A DNA stretch of 15,642 nt, from contig JAGMDE010000047.1 of NCBI GenBank assembly GCA_023128855.1, forward strand, positions 1-15,642, read 5' to 3'. The notes beneath the pieces were generated by a model, which saw nothing but the letters and a program-made list of their open reading frames with translations, was not told the DNA's origin and made no database searches. Source of the stretch: Thermoplasmatales archaeon (GTDB lineage Archaea; Thermoplasmatota; E2; DHVEG-1). Made by a program: the position numbers and the translations under genes. Positions 8,974-14,987 of this stretch are shown here, piece after piece. Each line of letters begins with the position of its first letter. Position 1 is the first letter of the stretch.

Positions 8974-9933
8974 TTAACCTAACTTTTTTAATATTTCATC
9001 TTCTGTTATATAGCCTGCAACATATTTGGCAGGTGTTACATCAAAAGCAGGATTTTTTACTTTCGTGTAATCTGGCATGATTTTACAGTTATTAATTACA
9101 GCCAACTCTTCTCTGCCTCTTTCTTCTATTATGATTTCATCCCCACTTTTAATTGTTTTATCAAAAGTACTAATTGGTGCTGCTACATAAAATGGAATAC
9201 CATTCTCTTTTGCAAGTACCGCTTTTTCATAAGTTCCGATTTTGTTTGCAAAGTCCCCGTTGCTTACAATACGATCAGCACCAGTAATTACCATGTCAAT
9301 TTCACCGCTTTTCATAAAGTGACCTGCTGCGTTGTCTGCAATAACTGCATGTGGAATTCCTTCTTGTTCAAGTTCCCAGTCTGTTAAAAGACCTTGACAA
9401 CGAGGTCTGGTTTCATCAGCATAAACAAAAAACTTCTTTCCTTTTCTATGGGCAATATAAAATGGTGCAAGAGCCGTCCCATAGTCAACTGTAGCAAGTG
9501 CGCCAGCATTACAATGGGTAAGAATCTTCATGCCATTTTTAATTAGCTTCTCCCCGTTCTCACCAATCCTTCTACATCTGTCAACTATGTCTTCAACATA
9601 TTCATTTGCTGCATCAAGTGGATCTTCACATTTTTTAACTTTATCGATCATATAGTCAATTGCATAAAAAAGATCATATGCCGTAGGCCGAGTTTTTCTT
9701 AGAGTTTCCGCTGTTTTATCTAAATTATTTATTCCAAGAACCATACCATATACAGCAGCAGCACCAATAGCAGGTGCGCCACGAACTACCATATCCTTTA
9801 TAGCAAAAGCACATTCATCAACTGTTTTTGCAGTATAATATTCTAATTTGTAAGGTAGTTTTCTTTGGTCAATAAATTGAATTGCTTCATCTTCAAACCA
9901 CAAAGCTCTACCTTCTTTACCTTCGATTTTCAT
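8974..9933 (-). CDS. mtnA: methylthioribose-1-phosphate isomerase
   Basis: This member of the eIF2B/MtnA family converts 5-methylthioribose-1-phosphate to methylthioribulose-1-phosphate when methylthioadenosine is recycled. The 319-residue protein has MVVRGAPAIGAAAVYG (about 48-63), THCNAGALATVDYGTAL with the catalytic Cys141, ADETRPRCQG (172-181), and ITGADRIVSNGDFANKIGTY with the catalytic Asp220. Related archaeal enzymes act on ribose-1,5-bisphosphate, but the HCNAG and GADR..NGD context together with the MtnA-type N-terminus favours MtnA. The ATG overlaps the TGA of the upstream gene (ATGA, 9930-9933), and a GAGGT Shine-Dalgarno lies in that gene's end, so the pair is translationally coupled. 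Confidence 0.88.
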   Translation of the reverse strand: MKIEGKEGRALWFEDEAIQFIDQRKLPYKLEYYTAKTVDECAFAIKDMVVRGAPAIGAAAVYGMVLGINNLDKTAETLRKTRPTAYDLFYAIDYMIDKVKKCEDPLDAANEYVEDIVDRCRRIGENGEKLIKNGMKILTHCNAGALATVDYGTALAPFYIAHRKGKKFFVYADETRPRCQGLLTDWELEQEGIPHAVIADNAAGHFMKSGEIDMVITGADRIVSNGDFANKIGTYEKAVLAKENGIPFYVAAPISTFDKTIKSGDEIIIEERGREELAVINNCKIMPDYTKVKNPAFDVTPAKYVAGYITEDEILKKLG

Positions 9934-10472
9934 TTTATTACCTCTAAAATCAACTTTTCAACTTCATTAATGTCATTTCCGACAAATATTACTCCCTGAT
10001 TTTTTAAAATTACTTTCTTACTATCTCTTAAATGCTTTAATACTTCTTTTATCTGCTCAAGAGTTACAACTGAATAATCTTTTTCGGTTTTAGGAGTCTT
10101 CTTTAATTTTTCAGATAATTCTTTATCATTTATCTGAACAACTGTATTGACTTCACTTCTCGCATGGTGAATCATCCAATGAAGAGGAGTTTCAATTCTA
10201 GGTTCCTTTGGTCCCATAGCTAAAAGTACCTTTTTAATAGGGTCATAATCAACTATTTCCAAAAAATTATCTCGAATTTCTCCTTTTTTATCCTTGAACG
10301 AATCTATTAAGACACGTTTTCCATATCTTTGACTTGTAACAATATCATTAATATTTTGCTCTTTGAGTTTTTTTTCAACTCTTATAGCATTTGCAATCAA
10401 TGGACAATTACTTTTTTCTTTTGAAACATAAAAAGTTCGGAAATATATGTTTGAAAGATTTTTTTCATTCAT
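9930..10472 (-). CDS. class II aldolase/adducin-fold protein lacking zinc ligands
   Basis: The 180-residue protein resembles the class II aldolase/adducin N-terminal domain (fuculose-phosphate aldolase, MtnB, ribulose-5-phosphate epimerase). The pattern IETPLHWMIHHARSEVNTVVQIND at 93-116 lines up with the family's S-x-E-x-x-x-H...RPD-x-x-AVVH-x-H, and VILKNQGVIFVG at 154-165 with LL-x-NHG-x-x-x-G. The catalytic-type Glu94 is kept, but the three metal-binding histidines appear as Gln113, Asn115 and Gln159. Its neighbour mtnA makes methylthioribulose-1-phosphate, the substrate of the class II aldolase-fold enzymes MtnB and the DHAP-shunt aldolase. The location therefore fits one of these roles, yet the missing ligands argue against a normal zinc enzyme. 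It could be a divergent enzyme, a binding partner of MtnA or a regulator. The start is an ATG without an evident Shine-Dalgarno. Confidence 0.7.
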   Translation of the reverse strand: MNEKNLSNIYFRTFYVSKEKSNCPLIANAIRVEKKLKEQNINDIVTSQRYGKRVLIDSFKDKKGEIRDNFLEIVDYDPIKKVLLAMGPKEPRIETPLHWMIHHARSEVNTVVQINDKELSEKLKKTPKTEKDYSVVTLEQIKEVLKHLRDSKKVILKNQGVIFVGNDINEVEKLILEVIK

Positions 10473-10515
10473 TCAATGCAGGTAAAACAATATCTTTAAT
10501 TTATCTTTTGCTAAG

Positions 10516-10530
10516 AGCTTTAAATAATAG
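10516..10530 (-). promoter_or_regulatory. probable TATA box of the aldolase-like/mtnA operon
   Basis: The minus strand reads CTATTATTTAAAGCTC, a fair TATA element. It predicts initiation near 10499 and a leader of about 27 nt before the ATG at 10472. The plus strand here (CTTTAAATAATAG) is also TATA-like, so a divergent transcript toward 10550 is possible. Confidence 0.4.
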
Positions 10531-10726
10531 CGCCGAGGAGGAGATTTTGACACGTATTTACTAGTAAAAAATCATAGTTTACTCCTGTTGGGTTCAAAAT
10601 GTAAAATTATACCAAAGATATTTTAGTGGCTTCCCTTAAAATACCTTTTCTTTTTTTTATTTTCTATCTAAACGTAAACATTAAAACATCCTGTAGGTTT
10701 GTATTGACTATGTAATTTTTGATGGA
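10531..10726. other. non-coding stretch with possible small RNA, function unknown
   Basis: Together with the short promoter segment before it, this leaves about 250 bp without a convincing coding frame. It starts with a purine-rich GAGGAGGAG (10535-10543) that is not followed by a usable frame. An AGTAAA...TTTACT stem (about 10562-10584) overlaps the ACTCCT that could instead pair with the AGGAG, so two exclusive folds are possible. A long pyrimidine tract with T8 around 10645-10666 could end a plus-strand transcript. No tRNA, rRNA or C/D box features were recognised. Confidence 0.3.
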
Positions 10727-10828
10727 TTAACTGAAAAAAGGCCGATTTTCATAAAATCTTATGTAAGTTGATAATGCAGTCCCCCAGCTTGCGATTATCA
10801 ATGTTAAATAAATTATCCAATCTGTCAT
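10727..10828 (-). CDS. 33-residue single-helix membrane peptide
   Basis: This small frame is not covered by larger genes. It begins at an ATG preceded by GGGAGGT (10831-10837), one of the best Shine-Dalgarno sites in the window, with an ideal 3-5 nt gap. The peptide starts MTDWIIYLTLIIASWG, one hydrophobic segment (about residues 4-20), and ends in a polar RFYENRPFFS tail. Its promoter would be element copy 1, whose TTTAAA core lies 35 nt upstream. No function is recognised. The N-terminus resembles the anchors of longer membrane proteins, so it may be the remnant of a longer gene, although no frameshifted continuation was seen. Confidence 0.6.
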   Translation of the reverse strand: MTDWIIYLTLIIASWGTALSTYIRFYENRPFFS

Positions 10829-10844
10829 TTACCTCCCTCAATTG

Positions 10845-10923
10845 CAACTTTATAACATGTATTTCTTTAAAAAACCAACACACCATAGTTTTGTAGGGGA
10901 GGATAAAAAGATGTTGAAAAAAC
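10845..10923 (-). repeat. cassette-boundary element, copy 1
   Basis: This is the leftmost of six related elements. It contains the invariant core TTCTTTAAAAAACCAA at 10863-10878 and the right end GGGGAGGATAAAAAG plus ATGTTGAAAA at 10897-10920. CAACA next to the core and TGTTG in the right end can pair, enclosing a variable loop. On the minus strand the core reads TTGGTTTTTTAAAGAA, a TATA-like sequence 35 nt before the ATG of the 33-residue peptide. There is no minus-strand gene on its right side; the plus-strand amidase gene starts 90 nt away. Confidence 0.8.
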
Positions 10924-10970
10924 AGGAATTTGTGTAATAATTCGTCAATTTGTAATAAATTTACAGATAA

Positions 10971-11009
10971 TATTTAAATAGTTGATAGTTTGTAATAATA
11001 CAGAGGGGG
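10971..11009 (+). promoter_or_regulatory. promoter and ribosome binding site of the amidase gene
   Basis: The TATA box TATTTAAATA at 10971-10980 predicts initiation near 11002. GAGGGGG at 11003-11009 is a strong Shine-Dalgarno just before the ATG at 11014. This promoter differs from the repeated element and points the other way. Confidence 0.6.
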
Positions 11010-11013
11010 AAAA

Positions 11014-11979
11014 ATGAAAAAGAAAATTATTGCAATTAACATAATACTATTATTCATTTTGATAGGTATTGTGCCAAGTACTAGTGGTTACATAGAAAAA
11101 ATAATTACTTCATCATTTATTAAAACAAATGATGAAATTAGCTTAACCGAGGAGATAAAAGTTCCTGATTGTGTTGAAGCAGGTGATATTCTTATAATCG
11201 ATGTTGGAGGATGGGATGAGTCCGAAGCATGGAAAGTACCTGGTCCTTATAATGAACATAGTGTCTTATACGTGGGAGATAATAAGTTCATCGAGGCTGA
11301 TTCTATAAATGGAGTTGAGGAGCATACTAATTATGCCCATTTTTATACACGGGCTAAAAACCTTGTTTTTCTGCGTGTAAAATCTGCTAACTCATCTCAG
11401 AAACAGGCGGCTATAGATTGGGCATATGATAGAATCGGTACGCCCTATCAAGTTCCTATTGAACCACCTTGGTTTGGCCTAAAAATTGCTAACCCGAATC
11501 TTCCTTTTCCTACAGCTGATGAATTGTATTGCATGGAATTAGTATGGGCAGCGTACTATAATCAAAGTATTGATATAGATAAAAATGGATGGAAAATTGA
11601 TGCATTAATATTCCCTATGGTATGGGGTGATGATATTATAAATGATGATGATATAGAAATTATTTATAGAGAAGTAAATGATAGTACAGAGTTTGCCAAA
11701 CCATACAAAGGAATCTATATAGAAAATAAAAAAAGAATATCCACTTTTTCTAAAACCATTATTATTGGAAAGATAGACGTAGAAGTTGTGACATTAAACA
11801 AAAATATAACTAAAGTGGATTTCTACATCAATAATATATATAAAGCAAATGATACAACCGTACCATATAATTGGACTTGGGATGAACGAGTTTTCGGAGT
11901 AAAAGTGATAATGGTTGTTGCATGTGATGATTTTGGGAATAAGTATTTCACAAATATGACGGTATGGAAGTTCTTCTGA
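11014..11979 (+). CDS. secreted permuted papain-like amidase (NlpC/P60, YiiX type) with Ig-like tail
   Basis: The 321-residue protein has a signal peptide (Lys-rich start, hydrophobic residues 5-22). Residues 52-180 fit the circularly permuted NlpC/P60 fold of YiiX-like hydrolases. GDILIIDVG comes first, followed by a histidine in NEHSVLYVGDNKFIEAD (His82, with Glu95 a possible third residue), AIDWAYDRIGTPYQV, and then the nucleophile Cys173 in ELYCMELVW. Such enzymes cleave amide or thioester bonds in peptides or lipids; the substrate here is unknown. Residues 229-321 form an Ig-like domain (KPYKGIYIENKKRI, IIIGKIDVEV, KVDFYINN, DDFGNKYFTN), a type common on secreted euryarchaeal proteins. 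It is the only plus-strand gene between two boundary elements. Confidence 0.72.
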   Translation: MKKKIIAINIILLFILIGIVPSTSGYIEKIITSSFIKTNDEISLTEEIKVPDCVEAGDILIIDVGGWDESEAWKVPGPYNEHSVLYVGDNKFIEADSINGVEEHTNYAHFYTRAKNLVFLRVKSANSSQKQAAIDWAYDRIGTPYQVPIEPPWFGLKIANPNLPFPTADELYCMELVWAAYYNQSIDIDKNGWKIDALIFPMVWGDDIINDDDIEIIYREVNDSTEFAKPYKGIYIENKKRISTFSKTIIIGKIDVEVVTLNKNITKVDFYINNIYKANDTTVPYNWTWDERVFGVKVIMVVACDDFGNKYFTNMTVWKFF

Positions 11980-12002
11980 GATCAATTTGTCTTCTGAATA
12001 AT

Positions 12003-12014
12003 TAAATTTTTTAA
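12003..12014 (+). terminator. T-tract after the amidase gene
   Basis: A T6 run with flanking A/T (12007-12012) comes 28 nt after the stop codon and would suit archaeal U-tract termination. No stem precedes it. Confidence 0.35.
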
Positions 12015-12030
12015 GTAAAAGAATCAATAC

Positions 12031-12114
12031 TTTCAACATCTTATTCTTTAAAAAACCAATCCCACACACCTTGTTTAAGTGTTTTTTGTTTGGGAGGATA
12101 AAAAGATGTTGAAA
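12031..12114 (-). repeat. cassette-boundary element, copy 2, with 12-bp perfect inverted ends
   Basis: The ends TTTCAACATCTT (12031-12042) and AAGATGTTGAAA (12103-12114) are exact reverse complements. Inside lie the invariant core (12044-12059) and an inner stem TCCCA/TGGGA with additional ACAC/GTGT pairing. The right part, GGGAGGATAAAAAG, matches copies 1 and 3. It starts 45 nt after the stop of the 103-residue protein gene. No minus-strand gene follows at the usual distance; the amidase gene ends there on the other strand. Any promoter activity would thus make antisense RNA to the amidase 3' end. Confidence 0.85.
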
Positions 12115-12159
12115 AGAGATGTTTATTCATTTATTCTTCCACAGACTATCGAGAGAAGG

Positions 12160-12471
12160 TTATAAAATATCAGTACATCCTACGCCATTGTAGAAAATTA
12201 CGTGTGTATAACCCCCACTTTTTGAATGGTGAACAAAGGTTGGTCTACCTCTCCGTTTATTTGGAAACACGGATATATGAACTTTAGTTCCACATGCTAA
12301 ACAAGTAATCACATAGTCCCCCCGTTTTGTAACATCAATATTTCGTATTGGTGTCATTAAGTGAGTGCTTTTCCATATCCCCCTGCCTTCATCCTTTACT
12401 TGTACACGCAAGGTGCAACTCATTTCTATTTTATCGATGTGGATCTTCTTTTTCTTATTGAAAAGTCCCAT
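12160..12471 (-). CDS. 103-residue basic protein with a CxxCG zinc knuckle, function unknown
   Basis: I do not recognise a family. The protein starts with a Lys-rich segment (MGLFNKKKKIHIDK) and has one CLACG knuckle (Cys57, Cys60) inside VITCLACGTKVHISV. Further possible metal ligands are His81/His82 and Cys99 (of C19 and C99). The zone NKRRGRPTFVHHSKSGGYTH is basic, which would suit nucleic acid binding. There is no signal or membrane segment, so it should be cytosolic. The ATG is preceded by an AAGGAG Shine-Dalgarno, and element copy 3 supplies a TATA-like core 40 nt upstream. Confidence 0.6.
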   Translation of the reverse strand: MGLFNKKKKIHIDKIEMSCTLRVQVKDEGRGIWKSTHLMTPIRNIDVTKRGDYVITCLACGTKVHISVFPNKRRGRPTFVHHSKSGGYTHVIFYNGVGCTDIL

Positions 12472-12491
12472 GCCCTTTTCTCCTTAAAACT

Positions 12492-12576
12492 ACAACTTCT
12501 TAACAATTCTTTCTTTAAAAAACCAATCCCACGCCCTTTGGGTTTTGTGTGGGAGGATAAAAAGGGATTGAAAAAC
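12492..12576 (-). repeat. cassette-boundary element, copy 3
   Basis: The invariant core is at 12511-12526. CAATCCC (12524-12530) and GGGATTG (12564-12570) are perfect complements. In copy 1 the same positions are CAACA and TGTTG, so both sides have changed together. A competing inner hairpin pairs TCCCAC with GTGTGGGA around CCC-TTT-GGG. On the minus strand the 7-bp stem is followed by G and T6, like an intrinsic terminator, and the T6 continues into the TATA-like TTTTTTAAAG. It begins 42 nt after the NosD-like stop and its core lies 40 nt before the start of the 103-residue protein. Confidence 0.85.
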
Positions 12577-12618
12577 AAAGGTTATTTTACTGTAGCGAAT
12601 TTTAGTTAATGGCTGTAT

Positions 12619-14040
12619 TTATAGGTCATATGGTTGTCTTGCTGGATGTCTATCGATATTTATCCAAGGAATAGGTATTTTTCCAACCATCTTAAATCCT
12701 ACAATGGGTTTAGGAAGTATCCTTGGCCGATTCCAATAATTATGATCCCAAGTATTTGTTGAACAGCCATTGAATACTGCTGTAATGGGAAAATTCTTTT
12801 TGAAATTATTATATCTGATTGTATTACCATCTGAAGAATCTTTGAGCTGTACTCCTATCTTATTTTTTGAGATATCATTGTCTTGAATGATATTATCAAA
12901 AGAGGCTTTACCAATTTGAATGCCAATGTTGTTATTGTAAATCTCATTTTCTGATATGGTATTACCCTGCGATTGCAATTTACTGACATATGTAGATATC
13001 ATAATGCCAGCGCCATTGTCATGTACGATATTGCCATAAACTCTATTATTGCTAGAAGATGTTAGTACCGAGATACCAACCCAGTTATCTGAGACTTCAT
13101 TATATCTGACAACGTTGTTTTTTGATTCAAAATCAAGACATATACCATGCAGACTGTTGGATGCATAATTATTCTGAATCGTGTTATTTTCAGAATGCAT
13201 GAGTATCAACTCCCCATCAGTATCCATTATTGTTGAATTTTCAATAATACAATGGGAACAATAACCAAGGACAATAGAAAAATCAGCATTTAACAAATAC
13301 ATATCTTTTATAATGGCATTGGTACAGTTCGCTAAGATGATGCCGCCTGCATCAGTAGGAACACTAAAATCTTGTTTGTTTTTATAATAATATAAGGGTT
13401 TTCCATTCACAGTATTGTTTGTAATTTCGTGTAGAAAATCATCTTTTGTTAGAGTGGAAGAATATAGATAATTGCCTAAATCAATGCTATCACCAATAAA
13501 TGAATTATCTGAGATAGTGAGATTGTATGCTGGTGTCATCACTGTGATACCTAATCTATTTGATGTTATCCTATTTCCTTTAATGATAACATTGGATGAA
13601 TATATTTTAACCCCAGCAACGTCCCAAAGATATTCATTTTTATTCCATCCGTTCGAAATTGTAAATCCCTGTATTGTAACATCTGAAGCAGAGATGATCA
13701 CTGCATCTGTTATTTTACCTCCATCGATAATAGTAGTAAACTTGTCTTCTCCTTGTATGAATAATTCTTCTTTATCCACTACGATATTTTCTTTATAAAT
13801 TCCATTTCGCACAAAAATATGATCTCCAGTGCTAGCAGAATCAATTGCCTCCTGTATCGTTGAATAGTCATCTGGCACAATTATATCCCACCTATGCTCT
13901 ACCATGGGTATAGTACTTTTTTTTGCTCCTATGTTTCCATCTAGCAATTCCTCATCTGTCTTTATAACTCCAAATAAAATTACTGCGATGATTATCAGCA
14001 AAAACATGCCTATTATTACAAATATAACTAATTTCTTCAT
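12619..14040 (-). CDS. secreted NosD-like right-handed beta-helix protein, copy 2
   Basis: This 473-residue protein has an N-terminal membrane segment (about residues 3-25) with no clear cleavage site, so it may stay anchored with the helix outside the cell. IIVPDDYSTIQEAIDSASTG (about 49-68) opens the pectin-lyase-like fold. Next are IFVRNGIYKENIVVD, IIDGG, VTIQGFTISNGW, and repeated rungs such as NTIQNNYAS, NRVYGNIVHDNGAGI and NTIRYNNFKKN. The C-terminus TWDHNYWNRPRILPKPIVG and RHPARQPYD shares the NYW-x-RPRILPK-x-I-x-G tail with the first beta-helix. The start is an ATG; a TTG 12 bases upstream is also in frame. It lies between boundary elements, 90 nt behind the small membrane protein gene and without an element between them. 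Confidence 0.82.
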   Translation of the reverse strand: MKKLVIFVIIGMFLLIIIAVILFGVIKTDEELLDGNIGAKKSTIPMVEHRWDIIVPDDYSTIQEAIDSASTGDHIFVRNGIYKENIVVDKEELFIQGEDKFTTIIDGGKITDAVIISASDVTIQGFTISNGWNKNEYLWDVAGVKIYSSNVIIKGNRITSNRLGITVMTPAYNLTISDNSFIGDSIDLGNYLYSSTLTKDDFLHEITNNTVNGKPLYYYKNKQDFSVPTDAGGIILANCTNAIIKDMYLLNADFSIVLGYCSHCIIENSTIMDTDGELILMHSENNTIQNNYASNSLHGICLDFESKNNVVRYNEVSDNWVGISVLTSSSNNRVYGNIVHDNGAGIMISTYVSKLQSQGNTISENEIYNNNIGIQIGKASFDNIIQDNDISKNKIGVQLKDSSDGNTIRYNNFKKNFPITAVFNGCSTNTWDHNYWNRPRILPKPIVGFKMVGKIPIPWINIDRHPARQPYDL

Positions 14041-14067
14041 ATTTATAAACAATTTTATTATACTAAA

Positions 14068-14082
14068 GCTTAATAAATATTT
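14068..14082 (-). promoter_or_regulatory. possible TATA box of the second NosD-like gene
   Basis: The minus strand reads AATATTTATTAAGC, placing initiation near 14050 and giving about a 10-nt leader before the ATG at 14040. This promoter does not contain the repeated core. Confidence 0.35.
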
Positions 14083-14130
14083 TGCGCCTCAAAAAGTAAT
14101 AAAATAGTTTCTGCCAAGGAAAAAATACTC

Positions 14131-14346
14131 TCAATCACTCTTTTTTGCCATCACTCCAATTATCAATCCTATTGCTAGAAAAATTATTCCAATTGTTAAA
14201 ATGATTAAGCCAGGTATAGTTTCATCCCAATAAAAGGTTGGTTCTGATGCCCCTGGGTTCTGTATCCCTCCAAGCTGGCTTACTGTGACAATTCCTATTA
14301 TTACAAGAATGGCACTGGCAACTGTCAAAACTTTCCAATGTACCAT
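14131..14346 (-). CDS. 71-residue two-helix membrane protein
   Basis: Hydrophobic segments at about residues 5-24 (VLTVASAILVIIGIVTVSQL) and 45-66 (PGLIILTIGIIFLAIGLIIGV) flank a polar loop rich in Gly, Pro, Trp and Glu. The tail MAKKSD is basic and probably cytoplasmic. No family is recognised. AGGGATGA precedes the ATG as a Shine-Dalgarno-like site, and element copy 4 supplies a TATA-like core 36 nt upstream. It and the NosD-like gene downstream share one interval between elements, so they may form a two-gene unit. Confidence 0.65.
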   Translation of the reverse strand: MVHWKVLTVASAILVIIGIVTVSQLGGIQNPGASEPTFYWDETIPGLIILTIGIIFLAIGLIIGVMAKKSD

Positions 14347-14362
14347 TTTTTCATCCCTAATT

Positions 14363-14433
14363 ACAACTTTATAACATCTCTTTCTTTAAAAAACCAACCA
14401 CATGGTTATTTTTATAAAAAGATGATGAAAAAC
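14363..14433 (-). repeat. cassette-boundary element, copy 4
   Basis: This copy has the left segment ACAACTTTATAACATCTC, the invariant core at 14382-14397, a short AACCA-CA-TGGTT hairpin (about 14392-14406), a TTTTTATAAAAA palindrome, and the right end AAAAAGATGATGAAAAAC. The GGGAGGAT block is absent. It starts 24 nt after the winged-helix gene's stop and its core is 36 nt before the membrane protein start. Confidence 0.8.
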
Positions 14434-14457
14434 AAGGTTTTTATCAAAAAGTTCCTT

Positions 14458-14793
14458 TTATCTCTTCTCCTTTATTGATTCCAGTATCTCTTTTCCAAAA
14501 GGAGTTAAACCATATAATCTAATATTTTTACCGCCACTTTTCTCCTCAACTAGATCTAAACTTAGAAGTGATCCATCCTCTTTATATCTAGATCCCATTC
14601 CTCTCAATGCCCCGATAACATTCGTAGGTGTTGTTTTAATATTATAAGCTATCTCAGAGGTATAACTACAACTAGGGCTTATATCAAAAAGATATTCAGC
14701 AATCTTCTTTCGTACATTACTTCTTCTAAGAGCCCTTATGACTAACGGTCTTTTTATGTCTATAGGGATCTCTAATTCGTTATCTTCTTGCAT
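14458..14793 (-). CDS. archaeal winged-helix DNA-binding protein
   Basis: The 111-residue form (MQEDNELEIPIDIKRP onward) is a winged-helix transcription factor. RPLVIRALRRSNVRKKIAEYLFD (about 15-37) supplies the first helices, CSYTSEIAYNIKTTPTNVIGALRGMGSRY the helix-turn-helix with its recognition helix, and LVEEKSGGKNIRLYGLTPFGKEILE the wing and last helix. The TPTNVIGALRGMG signature is one I know from a widespread archaeal helix-turn-helix family of unknown targets. The frame stays open to a TTG/ATG at 14926-14931, which would add 46 His-rich residues unlike the family. The ATG at 14793, with GAGGATGG just before it and CTTTATTAAC at 14830-14840 as a TATA box, is preferred. It may control the adjacent elements. 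Confidence 0.75.
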   Translation of the reverse strand: MQEDNELEIPIDIKRPLVIRALRRSNVRKKIAEYLFDISPSCSYTSEIAYNIKTTPTNVIGALRGMGSRYKEDGSLLSLDLVEEKSGGKNIRLYGLTPFGKEILESIKEKR

Positions 14794-14829
14794 CCCATCC
14801 TCTTGTCTTTTAGAAGGATGCTTTTTCCT

Positions 14830-14965
14830 GTTAATAAAGTATTTGTCCATCTGGATATGCACTTGCATATATGGATATATGTGCGTTTGTCTCTTTAAAT
14901 GCCGATGCAGGTGATGAAACTTCTGCATCAAGGATTATTATCTGAATATGCAATGGTATATTCAG
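14830..14965 (-). promoter_or_regulatory. inverted repeats upstream of the winged-helix gene
   Basis: Two dyads lie here. One is CATATAT-CC-ATATATG on the minus strand (about 14865-14880). The other is CTGAATAT and ATATTCAG (14942-14949 and 14958-14965), with 8-bp arms 8 nt apart. Such dyads suit a dimeric winged-helix repressor, so autoregulation is plausible. Alternatively they form hairpins in a long leader if transcription starts at element copy 5. A 52-codon minus-strand frame starting with GTG (14831-14989) crosses this area but has no ribosome site and is not called. Confidence 0.4.
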
Positions 14966-14987
14966 CGGCAGATAAAGGTAATAATTC

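Noticed and set aside
10580..10610. GGGTTCAAAA as a tRNA T-loop
   Set aside because: No complementary T-stem, anticodon arm or acceptor stem can be drawn around it.
10897..10945. Short plus-strand peptides starting at GGGAGGATAAAAAG-ATG in copies 1 and 2 (8 and 19 codons)
   Set aside because: The ATG is part of the conserved right end, but copies 3-6 do not keep a start or a frame, so the motif is more likely structural than a ribosome site.
11794..12069. Minus-strand frame that starts near element copy 2
   Set aside because: It has no ribosome site, overlaps the amidase gene 3' end and gives no recognisable protein. It would start upstream of the transcript start predicted from copy 2.
12361..12609. 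Plus-strand frame across element copy 3
   Set aside because: Its translation follows the antisense of the 103-residue gene and then the repeat itself, with no ribosome site.
13472..14107. Plus-strand frames opposite the second NosD-like gene
   Set aside because: They are antisense to a gene with clear beta-helix repeats and show no domain or ribosome site of their own.
14794..14931. N-terminal 46-residue extension of the winged-helix protein
   Set aside because: It is His-rich and unlike the family, has no ribosome site, and a better ATG with GAGGATGG lies at 14793.
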